12,049 nucleotides of DNA from Planctomycetota bacterium. Lineage in GTDB: Bacteria > Planctomycetota > UBA1135 > GCA-002686595. Shown one piece after another: positions 1 through 7,940 of this stretch. A program made the position numbers and the translations under genes. The notes under the pieces are model-generated. The model did not search any database and was not told where the DNA came from. It saw only the letters and a list, made by a program, of their open reading frames with translations. Within the stretch, counting starts at the first letter, position 1. Every line of letters starts with the position of its first letter. The stretch lies in NCBI GenBank assembly GCA_011524785.1, contig WTJQ01000004.1:1-12049 (forward strand). The letters run 5' to 3'.

Positions 1-1070
1 TCCTCACCCTCCTCGCGGGGCTGGCTCCCCAGCCCCTCGCCGCCCCGCTGCCGGGCGACGCCGTCGTCGTCCAGGCGACGATGGTCCACACCGCTGATGC
101 GGCCATCGAGAACGGCCGCGTCCTGATCCGCGACGGTCGCATCGAGGCCGTGGGTCCTGACGTCGGGGCCGGCGAGCGCCTGATCGAGGTCGAGGGCCAC
201 CTCACCGCCGGCATGGTCGTCCTCGGGGACCGCACGAGCCTTGGCGCCGAGGCGCGGGACGAGACGCGGCAGGTGATGGACACGGCCGACCTCGTTCACG
301 GATACGACGCCGAGAGCAAGGACTGGGCGCCGTTCCTGGAGGCGGGCGTCACCGCCGTGCTGCTGACCCCGGAGGCGGGCGCCCTCGTGGGCGGTCGCAC
401 CGCGGTCGTCAAGCCGGGCGGGGCCGTGATGAGCCCGCGGGCTCACCTCGACCTCTGCTTCTCGACCGCCGCGTTCCGTGACGGCGTGGCGCCCAGCAGC
501 TACCCGGGTGCCCTCGCCATGCTCGAGGAGCACATGGCCGGCGGGGCTGGCGGCTTCGGGCTGATCAAGGACGGCCTGCCCGTCCACCTGTCCGCGCGGA
601 CGCGGGCCGAGGGGCTGCGTGCGATCGCCTTCGCGCAGCGCCACGGCCTGAAGGGCGCGCTCAGCGGAGTCGCCCGCGCGGGCGACCTGGCCCCCGAGCT
701 GAAGGAGGCTGGCCTGGCCGTGATCCTGCCGCCCCTGGGTCCGGGCTCCGACCCGCGCCACGCGGCCTCGGCCGCGGCGCTCGCGAAGGCCGGCGTGCCG
801 ATGGGCTTCAGCCTCGACGCCAAGAAGGCGTCCCCGACCGCCCTGCGCTTCACTGCCGCGCAGTGCATGAAGGCCGGGATGCCCCGCGCCGCGGCGTGGT
901 CCGCCCTGACCAGCCAGGCCGGCGCCATCAGCGGCACGACCGCCGGGAGCCTGGCGCCTGGGAGCGCCGCGGACCTCGTGCTCTGGAGCGGCGATCCGCT
1001 CGATCTCACCAGCCGCGTGGAGCGCGTCTGGATCGACGGCGCTGCCGTCCACGGAGGTGACGACCAATGA
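1..1070 (+). CDS. Exported amidohydrolase-like protein, metal site degenerate (gene 1, 5' partial)
   Basis: The reading frame is open from base 3 to the TGA at 1068-1070 (355 visible residues) and its start lies left of the window. The ATG at 81 is internal: the codons before it encode the end of a signal peptide (LTLLAGLAPQPLAAPLPGDA). Comparison with gene 2 suggests only a few residues are missing. The N-terminal beta strand (VLIRDGRIEAVG), a GVTA motif and the C-terminal AADLVLWSGDPL strand place it in the imidazolonepropionase-like amidohydrolase superfamily. The strand-1 motif PGLVxxHxH is replaced by AGMVVLGDR, so both His are lost, with Gly at the first and Arg (visible residue 77) at the second. 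The later His positions are also changed (SARTR, LSGVA). An Asp in GFSLDA may correspond to the usual final Asp ligand. It is the shortest member of the cluster. I expect no normal hydrolase activity. The stop overlaps the gene 2 start by 4 bases. Confidence 0.9.
   Translation, partial: LTLLAGLAPQPLAAPLPGDAVVVQATMVHTADAAIENGRVLIRDGRIEAVGPDVGAGERLIEVEGHLTAGMVVLGDRTSLGAEARDETRQVMDTADLVHGYDAESKDWAPFLEAGVTAVLLTPEAGALVGGRTAVVKPGGAVMSPRAHLDLCFSTAAFRDGVAPSSYPGALAMLEEHMAGGAGGFGLIKDGLPVHLSARTRAEGLRAIAFAQRHGLKGALSGVARAGDLAPELKEAGLAVILPPLGPGSDPRHAASAAALAKAGVPMGFSLDAKKASPTALRFTAAQCMKAGMPRAAAWSALTSQAGAISGTTAGSLAPGSAADLVLWSGDPLDLTSRVERVWIDGAAVHGGDDQ
1053..1060 (+). promoter_or_regulatory. Shine-Dalgarno site of gene 2
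   Basis: GGAGGTGA lies 6 bases before the ATG at 1067, inside the last codons of gene 1. It fixes the gene 2 start and, with the ATGA stop/start overlap, implies translational coupling of genes 1 and 2. Confidence 0.8.
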
Positions 1071-2269
1071 TCCTGACCACCCTCATGGCGGCGGCCGCGC
1101 CCGCCCTGGCCGGCGGAGGCACGGGCGTGAGCCTGATGGTCCACGCCGAGTACCTGCACGTCGGGCCCGGCGAGGTCGTCCGCAACGCCCTCGTCCAGGT
1201 GGACGAGGGGCAGATCGTCGCCGTCCTTCCCGGCCGCAGCGCTCCTGACGGCGCGCTCTCCGTCCACTCGGCGATGGCCGGGATGGTCGACGCCAGCGCT
1301 CGTACGACCGGTGACCCTTCGGCAGTCGAGCAGTCAAAGGAGATCATCACCCAGCTCTCCGTCCAGGACGCGCTCGATCCGTTCGACCCCGCCTGGGGTC
1401 GCCTCGCGCGCACCGGGGTCACCACCGCCCTGATCGCCCCGCCCGACCTGAACGTCATCGGCGGGCTCACGGTGGTGGTGAAGACCGCTGGCGCGCCGCG
1501 CCTCGAGGGGCGCGTGCTGGAGGGCAAGCCCATCCTCCGAGGCGCGATCGGCGACCAGCCGAGCGCCCGCAACTCGCCCGCCTTCGGCCGGCCGCGCAAC
1601 TACTTCGCGCGCCGTCCCACGACCCGCATGGGCGTGGAGTGGGAGTGGCGCAAGGCGTTCTTCGACGCTGGCCAGGCCGAGCGCTTCCCCGAGGCCGACT
1701 TCGAGGGCGCTGACGTGCTCCGCGCCTGCCTCAAGGGCGACGTGCGCGTGATGATCCAGGCCTGGACCACGGCCGACATCCGGACCGCCTGCTACCTCGA
1801 CGAGGAGATGCAGCGTGAGGGCTACGGCGACCTCGACCTCGTGATCGACGCCGGCGCCGAGGCCTGGAAGGAGCCTGCCTTCCTCCAGCGCACCGGCACC
1901 TCGGTCGTGCTGCCGCCCTTCCCGGCCTCGGGTCGCAGCGGCGAGCGCTCCTTCATGCCCTGGAACACCGCCCGCGTCCTCCTGGACAAGGGCATCCCGG
2001 TCGCCCTGTCGGGCCACGGCGGGACCTCCCCGAAGACGCGCCTGGGGGACCAGGCCGGCTTCGCCATGCGCGGCGGCCTGACCTTCGACGAGGCCCTCGC
2101 GGCCGTCACCACCACCCCCGCGGCGCTCCTCGGCGTGGAGCAGCGCGTGGGTCGGGTCGCGGCCGGGATGGACGCGGACCTGGTCCTCTGGAACGGCCGG
2201 CCCTTCGAGGCCACCAGCGCCATCGTCGGTGTCGTCGCCAGCGGCGACGTCGTCCTGCAGCCCCGCTGA
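1067..2269 (+). CDS. Exported amidohydrolase-like protein, metal site lost (gene 2)
   Basis: A 400-residue protein. The start is set by a strong ribosome site and a 4-base overlap with gene 1. Residues 1-17 form a short, uncharged leader (MILTTLMAAAAPALAGG). Residues about 22-70 make the N-terminal beta-sandwich strands, GVTT at 117-120 begins the next barrel strand, and residues 362-380 (GRVAAGMDADLVLWNGRPF) are the C-terminal family signature. By alignment to genes 5 and 6, every metal-ligand position is altered: HxH becomes Ser77 and Arg79 in AGMVDASAR, the Lys position reads ILRGAIGDQP, and the later His and Asp positions read IQAWT, IDAGA and LSGHG. The protein is therefore predicted to be a non-catalytic envelope protein with the amidohydrolase fold. 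The family call is firm. Loss of catalysis is inferred, since an unusual metal site elsewhere cannot be excluded. Confidence 0.95.
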   Translation: MILTTLMAAAAPALAGGGTGVSLMVHAEYLHVGPGEVVRNALVQVDEGQIVAVLPGRSAPDGALSVHSAMAGMVDASARTTGDPSAVEQSKEIITQLSVQDALDPFDPAWGRLARTGVTTALIAPPDLNVIGGLTVVVKTAGAPRLEGRVLEGKPILRGAIGDQPSARNSPAFGRPRNYFARRPTTRMGVEWEWRKAFFDAGQAERFPEADFEGADVLRACLKGDVRVMIQAWTTADIRTACYLDEEMQREGYGDLDLVIDAGAEAWKEPAFLQRTGTSVVLPPFPASGRSGERSFMPWNTARVLLDKGIPVALSGHGGTSPKTRLGDQAGFAMRGGLTFDEALAAVTTTPAALLGVEQRVGRVAAGMDADLVLWNGRPFEATSAIVGVVASGDVVLQPR

Positions 2270-2333
2270 TCGCTCCGCGCCCCCTTCGCAACGCATCCCC
2301 GCGACGCACGCTCTACCGAACACCCTCCTCACC
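2270..2333 (+). other. Spacer between genes 2 and 3, no Shine-Dalgarno
   Basis: These 64 bases are C/T-rich and carry no purine-rich ribosome site, hairpin or promoter-like boxes that I can see. The last bases read CACC directly before the ATG, a context shared with gene 5. Confidence 0.5.
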
Positions 2334-3740
2334 ATGAAGCCCCACCTCCTCCACCGCCTCACCGCGGTCCTCGCCCTCACCGCCGCCGCCCACGCGGGCG
2401 ACAGCTACGCCGTCAAGGCCGGCACCGTCATGACCATGGGGGGCGACCCCATCGAGAACGGTGTGATCGTCATGCAGGACGGCCGGATCACGGCCGTTGG
2501 CAAGGACGGCGAGGTCGAGATCCCCTGGGACGCCGAGGTCTTCGAGGCCCCGGACCTGGTCGCCTTCCCGGGCATGGTCGAGGCCTGCATCTCCGGCGGG
2601 ATGGACCGGCCCAACGAGTCGGTCGACGTCACCCCCTTCCTCGACGTCAACGACTCGATCGACCCGGTCAACTTCTTCTACGAGGACATGCGCCGCGCGG
2701 GCGTGACGACCATCAACGTCCAGCAGGGTGACGAGACCGTCATCGCGGGGCGCGGCATGGTCGTCAAGCCGAGCGGCATGACCGTCGAGGCGATGATGGT
2801 CCGGCCCCAGTCGGGCATGAAGATCAGCGTCGCCCCCAAGCGCGGCAAGTCGCGCGCCGTGCAGCTGATGATCCTGCGCAACGCCTTCGCCGACCTCCGC
2901 CGGACCCTGGAGGGCATGGTCCAGGAGAAGCAGGACGAGGTCGCCAAGGCGCGCCGCGAGGCCCTCGCCCAGGGCCGTGACTTCGAGGAGCCCAAGCCGG
3001 CCGGCCGCGCGATGGAGGGCAGCGGCTGGAAGCTCGAGGGCCTCGAGTGGGTCGACCGCTCGACGATCGACGCGAAGCTGCTGCCGCTGCTCGACGTGGT
3101 CGAGGGGCGCCTGCCCATCTACCTGAACTGCGAGACGCCGATGGACGTCCTCCACGGCCTCGCCATCGCCAAGGAGAACGGCTTCCTCGCCCAGACCGTC
3201 CTCATGATCGGCGCCTCCTGCTGGAAGGTCTCCGACCAGATCAAGGAGGCCGGGGTGCGCGGCGTCGTCCTGCCCCTCCAGCTCGAGCACACCGAGCGAG
3301 CCCCCTTCGCCGAGGAGGACACGGTCACCCTGCTCCCCGAGCACTTCGCGGAGAAGGGGATCCCCTTCGCCCTGCGCTCGGCCAACAGCACGACCGAGTC
3401 CCTCTGGTACCAGGCCGCTCGCTGCGTGGCGCTCGGCGTCGACCGCCAGCAGGCGCTCGAGGCCATCACCACCATGCCGGCCGACCTGATCGGTCTCGGC
3501 AGCGACGTCGGCTCCCTGGAGCCGGGGCACCACGCCAACATCGTGCTGCTCAGCGGCGACCCGCTGTCCCTGCAGAGCACCGTCCAGTACGTGTTCGTCG
3601 AGGGGCGCATGATCTACGACCGCTCGCAGGACACGCGCCTGCAGCACCTGCTCGAGGGCGTGGAGCCCGAGGGCGTCTCCGCCGACGAGCCCGTCGTCAC
3701 GGACATCCACGAGGAAGAGCGCAAGGCCGGCGGGGAGTGA
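2334..3740 (+). CDS. Exported amidohydrolase-like protein, metal site degenerate (gene 3)
   Basis: A 468-residue protein. The frame is open upstream into gene 2, but the ATG at 2334 is chosen because it begins a standard Sec signal peptide (MKPHLLHRLTAVLALTAAAH, cleavage near AHAG) with a charged n-region and does not overlap gene 2. Strands typical of the N-terminal beta-sandwich follow (VIVMQDGRITAVG, 44-56), then GVTTINV at 123-129 and the C-terminal signature at 392-411 (GSLEPGHHANIVLLSGDPL). The HxH motif is replaced by PGMVEACIS (Cys85, Ser87). A Lys in GMKIS (163) falls where genes 5 and 6 carry their conserved Lys. The later His and Asp positions read LNCET, MIGAS and LRSAN. Residues about 190-240 are an expanded, highly charged insertion, and the C-terminus (441-468) is an acidic tail. 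It is probably not a working metallohydrolase. Confidence 0.95.
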   Translation: MKPHLLHRLTAVLALTAAAHAGDSYAVKAGTVMTMGGDPIENGVIVMQDGRITAVGKDGEVEIPWDAEVFEAPDLVAFPGMVEACISGGMDRPNESVDVTPFLDVNDSIDPVNFFYEDMRRAGVTTINVQQGDETVIAGRGMVVKPSGMTVEAMMVRPQSGMKISVAPKRGKSRAVQLMILRNAFADLRRTLEGMVQEKQDEVAKARREALAQGRDFEEPKPAGRAMEGSGWKLEGLEWVDRSTIDAKLLPLLDVVEGRLPIYLNCETPMDVLHGLAIAKENGFLAQTVLMIGASCWKVSDQIKEAGVRGVVLPLQLEHTERAPFAEEDTVTLLPEHFAEKGIPFALRSANSTTESLWYQAARCVALGVDRQQALEAITTMPADLIGLGSDVGSLEPGHHANIVLLSGDPLSLQSTVQYVFVEGRMIYDRSQDTRLQHLLEGVEPEGVSADEPVVTDIHEEERKAGGE

Positions 3741-3758
3741 CCCGAGGCACTGCCACCC

Positions 3759-3763
3759 AGGAG
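3759..3763 (+). promoter_or_regulatory. Shine-Dalgarno site of gene 4
   Basis: AGGAG sits 5 bases before the ATG at 3769, within the 28-base gap after gene 3. It supports that ATG even though the resulting leader is short and uncharged. Confidence 0.7.
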
Positions 3764-3768
3764 CAAGC

Positions 3769-6534
3769 ATGCTGACCATCCTCCCCCTCCTGCTCGCCGC
3801 GGCCCCCGTCGGGGACGCCGTGCTCGTGCGCGCAGGGACCATCCACCTCGTGGGGGACGGCACCGTCCTGAAGGACGGCGCCCTCCTGATCGAGGACGGC
3901 AAGATCGTCGAGGTCGGTGACCTCGAGGCGCCGGCGGGCGTGCGCGAGGTCGACTACGGCCCCGACGCCACCATCGTCCCGGGCCTCGTCGCGGCCGACA
4001 GCCGCTACGGACAGGGCCCGGCGGCTGCACGCGCCGCGTCGCCGATGCTGCGCGCCGCCGACAACTTCGACGTCTTCTCGCGCTACAGCAGCGCCCTCTC
4101 GGGCGGCGTGACCACGGCCTACCTGGCTCCGGCGGACGACCGCCTGATCGCCGGTCAGGGCGGGGTCGCCAAGCTGGCGGGCGAGGCGGACATGAGCCGC
4201 TTCCTGAGCGACAGCGCCGCCATCCACGGCAGCATCGCGACCGCCGCGCGCAGCACGCCTGGCTTCTGGGAGCCCCCGCTGCCCGCCACCGTGGACGTCG
4301 GCCTCGGCGTCGAGCAGCCGCAGCTGCCGCGCACCACCATGGGTGCGGTGGTCGGCCTCCGCGAACTCATGGCGTTCGCGGGTGGCGATCAGGAGCAGGC
4401 CAGCGAGTGGGGCAGCCTGACCGGCCCAGCGCTCGCCGAGCTGATGCAGGCCGGCCGCACCTGGCGCATGGGCGTCGACGACGCGCGCCAGGCGAAGGCC
4501 CTGCACGATCTCTTCGTCGAGGCGGGGCAGCCGCTCATCCTCGAGGCGAGCACCGGCGTGGTCGAGCTGGCCTCCGAGCTCGCGGCGGCCGGCATCTCCG
4601 TGATCTACGAGCCTGGCGGGCAGAAGCCCGAGCAGACGCAGAGCTTCAACTTCGGCGGCTTCCGTGGCCGGGGCTTCTCGGCGCCGACGCCTGCGGCCAG
4701 CTCGACCGGGGATCGCCGCACGCTCGGGGACGCCGAGGACCAGGCGACCGCCGCGCGGCTGATCGAGGCCGGCGTGAAGGTCGCCATCGCGACGCCGGAC
4801 TCCATGAACGTGAGCAGCCTGCTCCAGGCCGCCTCCATGGCGCGCCGGGGAGGCCTCTCCGCCGCGGATGCGCTCCGCGCAATCACCCTGACCCCCGCCG
4901 AGCTGTTGGGCGTTGCCGATCGCGTCGGCAGCCTCGCCGCCGGCAAGGACGCGGACTTCGTCGTGCTGAACGGCGCGCCCACCGAGCCGGGCGTGAGCGT
5001 CAACGCCACGTGGGTCGAGGGCGAGCTCCGCTGGGAGAGCAGCGAGCGCGCTCCCCGCGTGATCCAGGTCGAGGAGCTCCACCTCGGGGACGGCACCGTG
5101 CTGCGCCCGGGTGAGGTGCTCGTGTCCGGCGGCAAGATCGTCGAGGTCGGTGAGCGCGTGGGTCGTCCTCGCGGCGCCGTCCTCCACCGCGCCGCGGCTG
5201 CTATGCCTGGCGCCATCGATGGCTGGGGTCACCTGGGCGTCGATGGGAGCCGGAAGGGCTTCAACACGCGCTTCGACCTGTCGACGATCGTCGAGCCGGG
5301 CGATGCCGGCGACCACGCCGTCGCGGCCGCGGGGGTCACGACCGTGAACCTCGCCCCCTACAGCGTTGGGCACGGCACGCCCTCGATGACCTACAAGCCG
5401 GCGGGGGACCAGCCCTCCTCGATGGTGCTGGCCAACCCGACCGGCGTGTTCCTCGTCTGGAACAACGCGATTCCCAGCCTGGTCGGGAACCAGGTCCGGG
5501 GAAGCCTCGCCCAGGCCGCCGACTACGCCAAGAAGTGGCGCGAGTACGAGGAGGCCATGAGCAAGTACACCCCGCCCGCCCCCGAGTCGGACGACGACGA
5601 GGAGGACGAGGACGAAGGCGAGGAGGAGAAGGACGAGAAGAAGAAGAAGCCCAAGGACAAGCCGGACGCGATCCCCGCGACCGGGACCTGGAAGGCCGAC
5701 TCCATCCGCCTGCGCCTCCTCGACGAGGGCGGCACCCTCGAGGGCACCCTGCGTGCCCCGGCCTCGCCCGACCTCGTGCACCTGACGGGCACCCGCGAGG
5801 GCCACGACCTGACCCTCTCCGGCCCCGTCGGTCTCGAGACCATCGTCCTGACGCTGACCGAGGAGTTCGACGAGAACGACGTCGAGCGTCCGCGGCTGCA
5901 GGGCACGTGGAAGCTCGCTGGTGCCGAGGGTGACGGTGAGGCCCTCGATCTGCCGCGAACCGGCACCGACTACCCGGTCGTGCGCCGCCCCGAGCGGCGC
6001 AAGCAGCCGGAGGCCAAGGCTCCCAAGGGCCAGCCGCGGTCGCCCGGCATCAACCCCGACCTCGAGCCGCTGCGGCAGGCGATGATGGGCAACAGCCCCG
6101 TCTTCGTGCAGATCGGTGATGCCACGCAGCTCGACGCGTGCCTGGCGACCTTCAACCAGTTCGGTCTCAAGCCGATCCTGGTCGGGAGCACGGGAGTCAG
6201 CAGCCGCCACGCCTCGCGCATGGCGGGCGTCCTCATGACCTCGGTCACCTCCAGCGTCCCCAGCGGCGTGCCGGTGATGTTCCGCTCGAACGCGGAGCAG
6301 GCGACCGCCGACCTCCTGGACCAGGTCTCCATGGCCGTGGCCAACGGGCTCTCCCCCGCGGTCGCCGTGCGTGCCCTCACCGGGGACGCCGCGACCATGC
6401 TGAAGGTCCACGACCGCGTGGGCTTCCTCCGGGCCGGTCAGGACGCCGACCTGGTGCTCTTCGACGGCCCCCCGCTCCATCCCGCCAGCAGCGTCGTCGG
6501 CGTCCTCGTCGACGGTGAGGAGATCTCCGACTGA
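3769..6534 (+). CDS. Double-module exported amidohydrolase-like fusion protein with inserted beta domain (gene 4)
   Basis: A 921-residue protein, about twice the family length. Residues 1-14 are a short uncharged leader (MLTILPLLLAAAPV). Module A covers about 17-425: DGKIVEVG strand, PGLVAADSR at 71-79, GVTT at 113-116, and signature GSLAAGKDADFVVLNG at 387-402. Module B covers about 430-921: GGKIVEVG at 454-461, PGAIDGWGH at 480-488, GVTT at 522-525, and signature GFLRAGQDADLVLFDG at 885-900. Module B is split by an Asp/Glu- then Lys-rich linker (607-631) and a beta-rich insert (about 637-719) bounded by two GTWK motifs. In module A, HxH is Asp77 and Arg79; only Asp344 in TPDS may match a ligand. 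In module B, the first His is Trp486, the second is kept (His488), and the later positions are lost. Neither half should bind metal in the usual way. Fused double-module relatives are, to my recollection, found in other phyla, so fusion alone need not be recent. Confidence 0.95.
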   Translation: MLTILPLLLAAAPVGDAVLVRAGTIHLVGDGTVLKDGALLIEDGKIVEVGDLEAPAGVREVDYGPDATIVPGLVAADSRYGQGPAAARAASPMLRAADNFDVFSRYSSALSGGVTTAYLAPADDRLIAGQGGVAKLAGEADMSRFLSDSAAIHGSIATAARSTPGFWEPPLPATVDVGLGVEQPQLPRTTMGAVVGLRELMAFAGGDQEQASEWGSLTGPALAELMQAGRTWRMGVDDARQAKALHDLFVEAGQPLILEASTGVVELASELAAAGISVIYEPGGQKPEQTQSFNFGGFRGRGFSAPTPAASSTGDRRTLGDAEDQATAARLIEAGVKVAIATPDSMNVSSLLQAASMARRGGLSAADALRAITLTPAELLGVADRVGSLAAGKDADFVVLNGAPTEPGVSVNATWVEGELRWESSERAPRVIQVEELHLGDGTVLRPGEVLVSGGKIVEVGERVGRPRGAVLHRAAAAMPGAIDGWGHLGVDGSRKGFNTRFDLSTIVEPGDAGDHAVAAAGVTTVNLAPYSVGHGTPSMTYKPAGDQPSSMVLANPTGVFLVWNNAIPSLVGNQVRGSLAQAADYAKKWREYEEAMSKYTPPAPESDDDEEDEDEGEEEKDEKKKKPKDKPDAIPATGTWKADSIRLRLLDEGGTLEGTLRAPASPDLVHLTGTREGHDLTLSGPVGLETIVLTLTEEFDENDVERPRLQGTWKLAGAEGDGEALDLPRTGTDYPVVRRPERRKQPEAKAPKGQPRSPGINPDLEPLRQAMMGNSPVFVQIGDATQLDACLATFNQFGLKPILVGSTGVSSRHASRMAGVLMTSVTSSVPSGVPVMFRSNAEQATADLLDQVSMAVANGLSPAVAVRALTGDAATMLKVHDRVGFLRAGQDADLVLFDGPPLHPASSVVGVLVDGEEISD
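5587..5925 (+). other. Charged linker plus beta-rich insert inside module B of gene 4
   Basis: Residues 607-631 are nearly all Asp, Glu and Lys and are encoded by a purine-rich run. They are followed at about 637-719 by alternating hydrophobic strands bounded by GTWK motifs (639-642 and 712-715). The pattern suggests a small beta-barrel or sandwich placed in the barrel loop that is also expanded in genes 3, 7 and 8. I do not recognise the domain with certainty. Residues 720-765 form a second basic and proline-rich linker back to the barrel. Confidence 0.6.
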
Positions 6535-6559
6535 TCCGCTCCCCGAGCCAGGCTCCACC

Positions 6560-7912
6560 ATGAAGAAGACAGCTCTGCTCTCCCTCCTCGCTCTCGGCCT
6601 CGGCGCCTCCAGCGCCACGGCGGGCGACTTCGGCGGACGCCCCCGCGGCGGCGACTCCGTGCGCGCGTCCCTGGCGATCGCCAGCCAGGGCGAGGTCCAC
6701 CCGGGCGCCGTCGGCGGCCGCGGCCTCGCGATCTACTCCAAGAAGGTCGCGGTCTGCGAGTGGAACGGCCAGGACGTCATCAACAACGGCGTCGTCCTCG
6801 TGAAGGACGGCAAGATCGAGGCCGTCGGGAAGCGCGGCGAGGTCCTCCCGCCCCCCGACTACGCCCAGATGGACGTGGGTGACCAGTGGATCGTCCCCGG
6901 CCTGGTGGAGATGCACAACCACGTCGCGGGTCGCTTCGGCCTGAACGACACCGTCTACCTGGCCAACCCCGGTCTGCGTGCGTCGTCCGACGTCTTCGCC
7001 GGCAACGCGCAGCTGGACCTCGGTCTCGCCGGCGGCGTCACGACCGTCCTCTACATCCCGGGCTCGGGCTCCAACGTCGGCGGCCAGGGTGTGCTCCTCC
7101 GAACCGGCTTCAACACCTACGAGGAGTGCCTCATCAAGGATCCCGGCTCGATGAAGCTGGCCCAGGCAGGCAACCCGGAGCGCTGGCTGACCCGGCCGAA
7201 CCGCTCCTTCATGAACTGGAACACGCGGACCACCTTCCAGCGCGGCATCGCCTACGCGCAGGAGTGGGAGGCGTACGAGCGGGACGGCGGCGTGATGCCG
7301 CGCAAGGACCCCCAGTGGGAGATCTTCCGCCACCTGCGCAAGCGTGACGTCCACATCTCGACGCACACGCAGATCTACCAGGTCGTCCTGAAGACCATCA
7401 CGATGGTCCACGACCAGCTCGGGCTGCCGTTCTTCATCGACCACGGCACCTTCGACTCCTGGCGCGTCGCCAAGGAGGCCGAGAAGCGCGGCATCTTCGC
7501 CTGCCTCGGTCCCCGCAACATCGACGTCCCGGCGCGGGGCTTCATCCAGTGGAGCGGCTCGAACCCCGAGCGGGTCCAGGGCGTCGCCGCGGGCTACCAG
7601 AGCGAGGGCTTCACCCGCATCGGCTTCAACACCGACTCCCCCGTCATCCCCCAGGAGGAGCTGCAGCTCCAGGCGTCGATGGCCGTCCGGTACGGCTTCG
7701 ACGAGTCGAAGATGGCCACCCTGCGCGGCCTCACGATCGTCCCGGCCATGGCCGGCGGGATCGGCGACAAGGTGGGCAGCATCGAGGTCGGCAAGGAAGC
7801 CGACCTGCTGATCACGACCGGGGACATCACCGACCCCCGCCACTCGGTCGAGCTGGTCCTCCAGCTCGGCAAGGTGGTCTACGACCCGGCCCAGACCGGT
7901 CGTCGCTGGTAG
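6560..7912 (+). CDS. Exported metal-dependent amidohydrolase with intact active site (gene 5)
   Basis: A 450-residue protein. The ATG at 6560 starts a classical Sec signal peptide (MKKTALLSLLALGLGASS, cleavage near ATAG); a GTG at 6515 in the same frame would overlap gene 4 and bury the leader. All ligands expected of an imidazolonepropionase-like amidohydrolase are present: His119 and His121 in PGLVEMHNH, Lys199 in GSMKLAQAGNPERW, His269 in ISTHTQ, His295 in FIDHG, and Asp359 in GFNTDS. The Lys in a GNPxR context could be carboxylated to bridge two metals, as in other binuclear amidohydrolases. GVTT is at 159-162 and the C-terminal signature GSIEVGKEADLLITTGD at 406-422. Hydrolysis of a C-N bond in a cyclic amide or peptide-like substrate is the family expectation, but the substrate is not readable here. 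It is the close paralogue of gene 6, about half identical by eye in the barrel, and both end in RRW. Confidence 0.96.
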   Translation: MKKTALLSLLALGLGASSATAGDFGGRPRGGDSVRASLAIASQGEVHPGAVGGRGLAIYSKKVAVCEWNGQDVINNGVVLVKDGKIEAVGKRGEVLPPPDYAQMDVGDQWIVPGLVEMHNHVAGRFGLNDTVYLANPGLRASSDVFAGNAQLDLGLAGGVTTVLYIPGSGSNVGGQGVLLRTGFNTYEECLIKDPGSMKLAQAGNPERWLTRPNRSFMNWNTRTTFQRGIAYAQEWEAYERDGGVMPRKDPQWEIFRHLRKRDVHISTHTQIYQVVLKTITMVHDQLGLPFFIDHGTFDSWRVAKEAEKRGIFACLGPRNIDVPARGFIQWSGSNPERVQGVAAGYQSEGFTRIGFNTDSPVIPQEELQLQASMAVRYGFDESKMATLRGLTIVPAMAGGIGDKVGSIEVGKEADLLITTGDITDPRHSVELVLQLGKVVYDPAQTGRRW

Positions 7913-7940
7913 GCCGCTCTCCGCTCCGAGGCCCATCCCC

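Noticed and set aside
81..83. ATG at 81 as the true start of gene 1
   Set aside because: The frame upstream encodes the hydrophobic end of a signal peptide and the first beta strand, so 81 is internal and the gene starts outside the window.
2229..2333. Upstream in-frame start of gene 3 inside gene 2
   Set aside because: It would put about 35 Ser/Pro-rich residues before a normal Sec signal peptide that starts at 2334.
5587..5661. Purine-rich run as a possible DNA structural or regulatory element
   Set aside because: It is explained by Asp, Glu and Lys codons of the charged linker in gene 4; nothing suggests a separate function.
6515..6559. GTG start for gene 5 overlapping the end of gene 4
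   Set aside because: It would add 15 residues ahead of a textbook leader starting with MKK at 6560.
3697..6618. Very long open frame on the minus strand (973 residues) opposite gene 4, and similar long minus-strand frames opposite genes 3, 5, 6 and 8
   Set aside because: Their products are Arg/Gly/Val/Leu/His-rich, have no recognisable domain and mirror codons of the plus-strand genes. High GC at third positions removes stops on the opposite strand.
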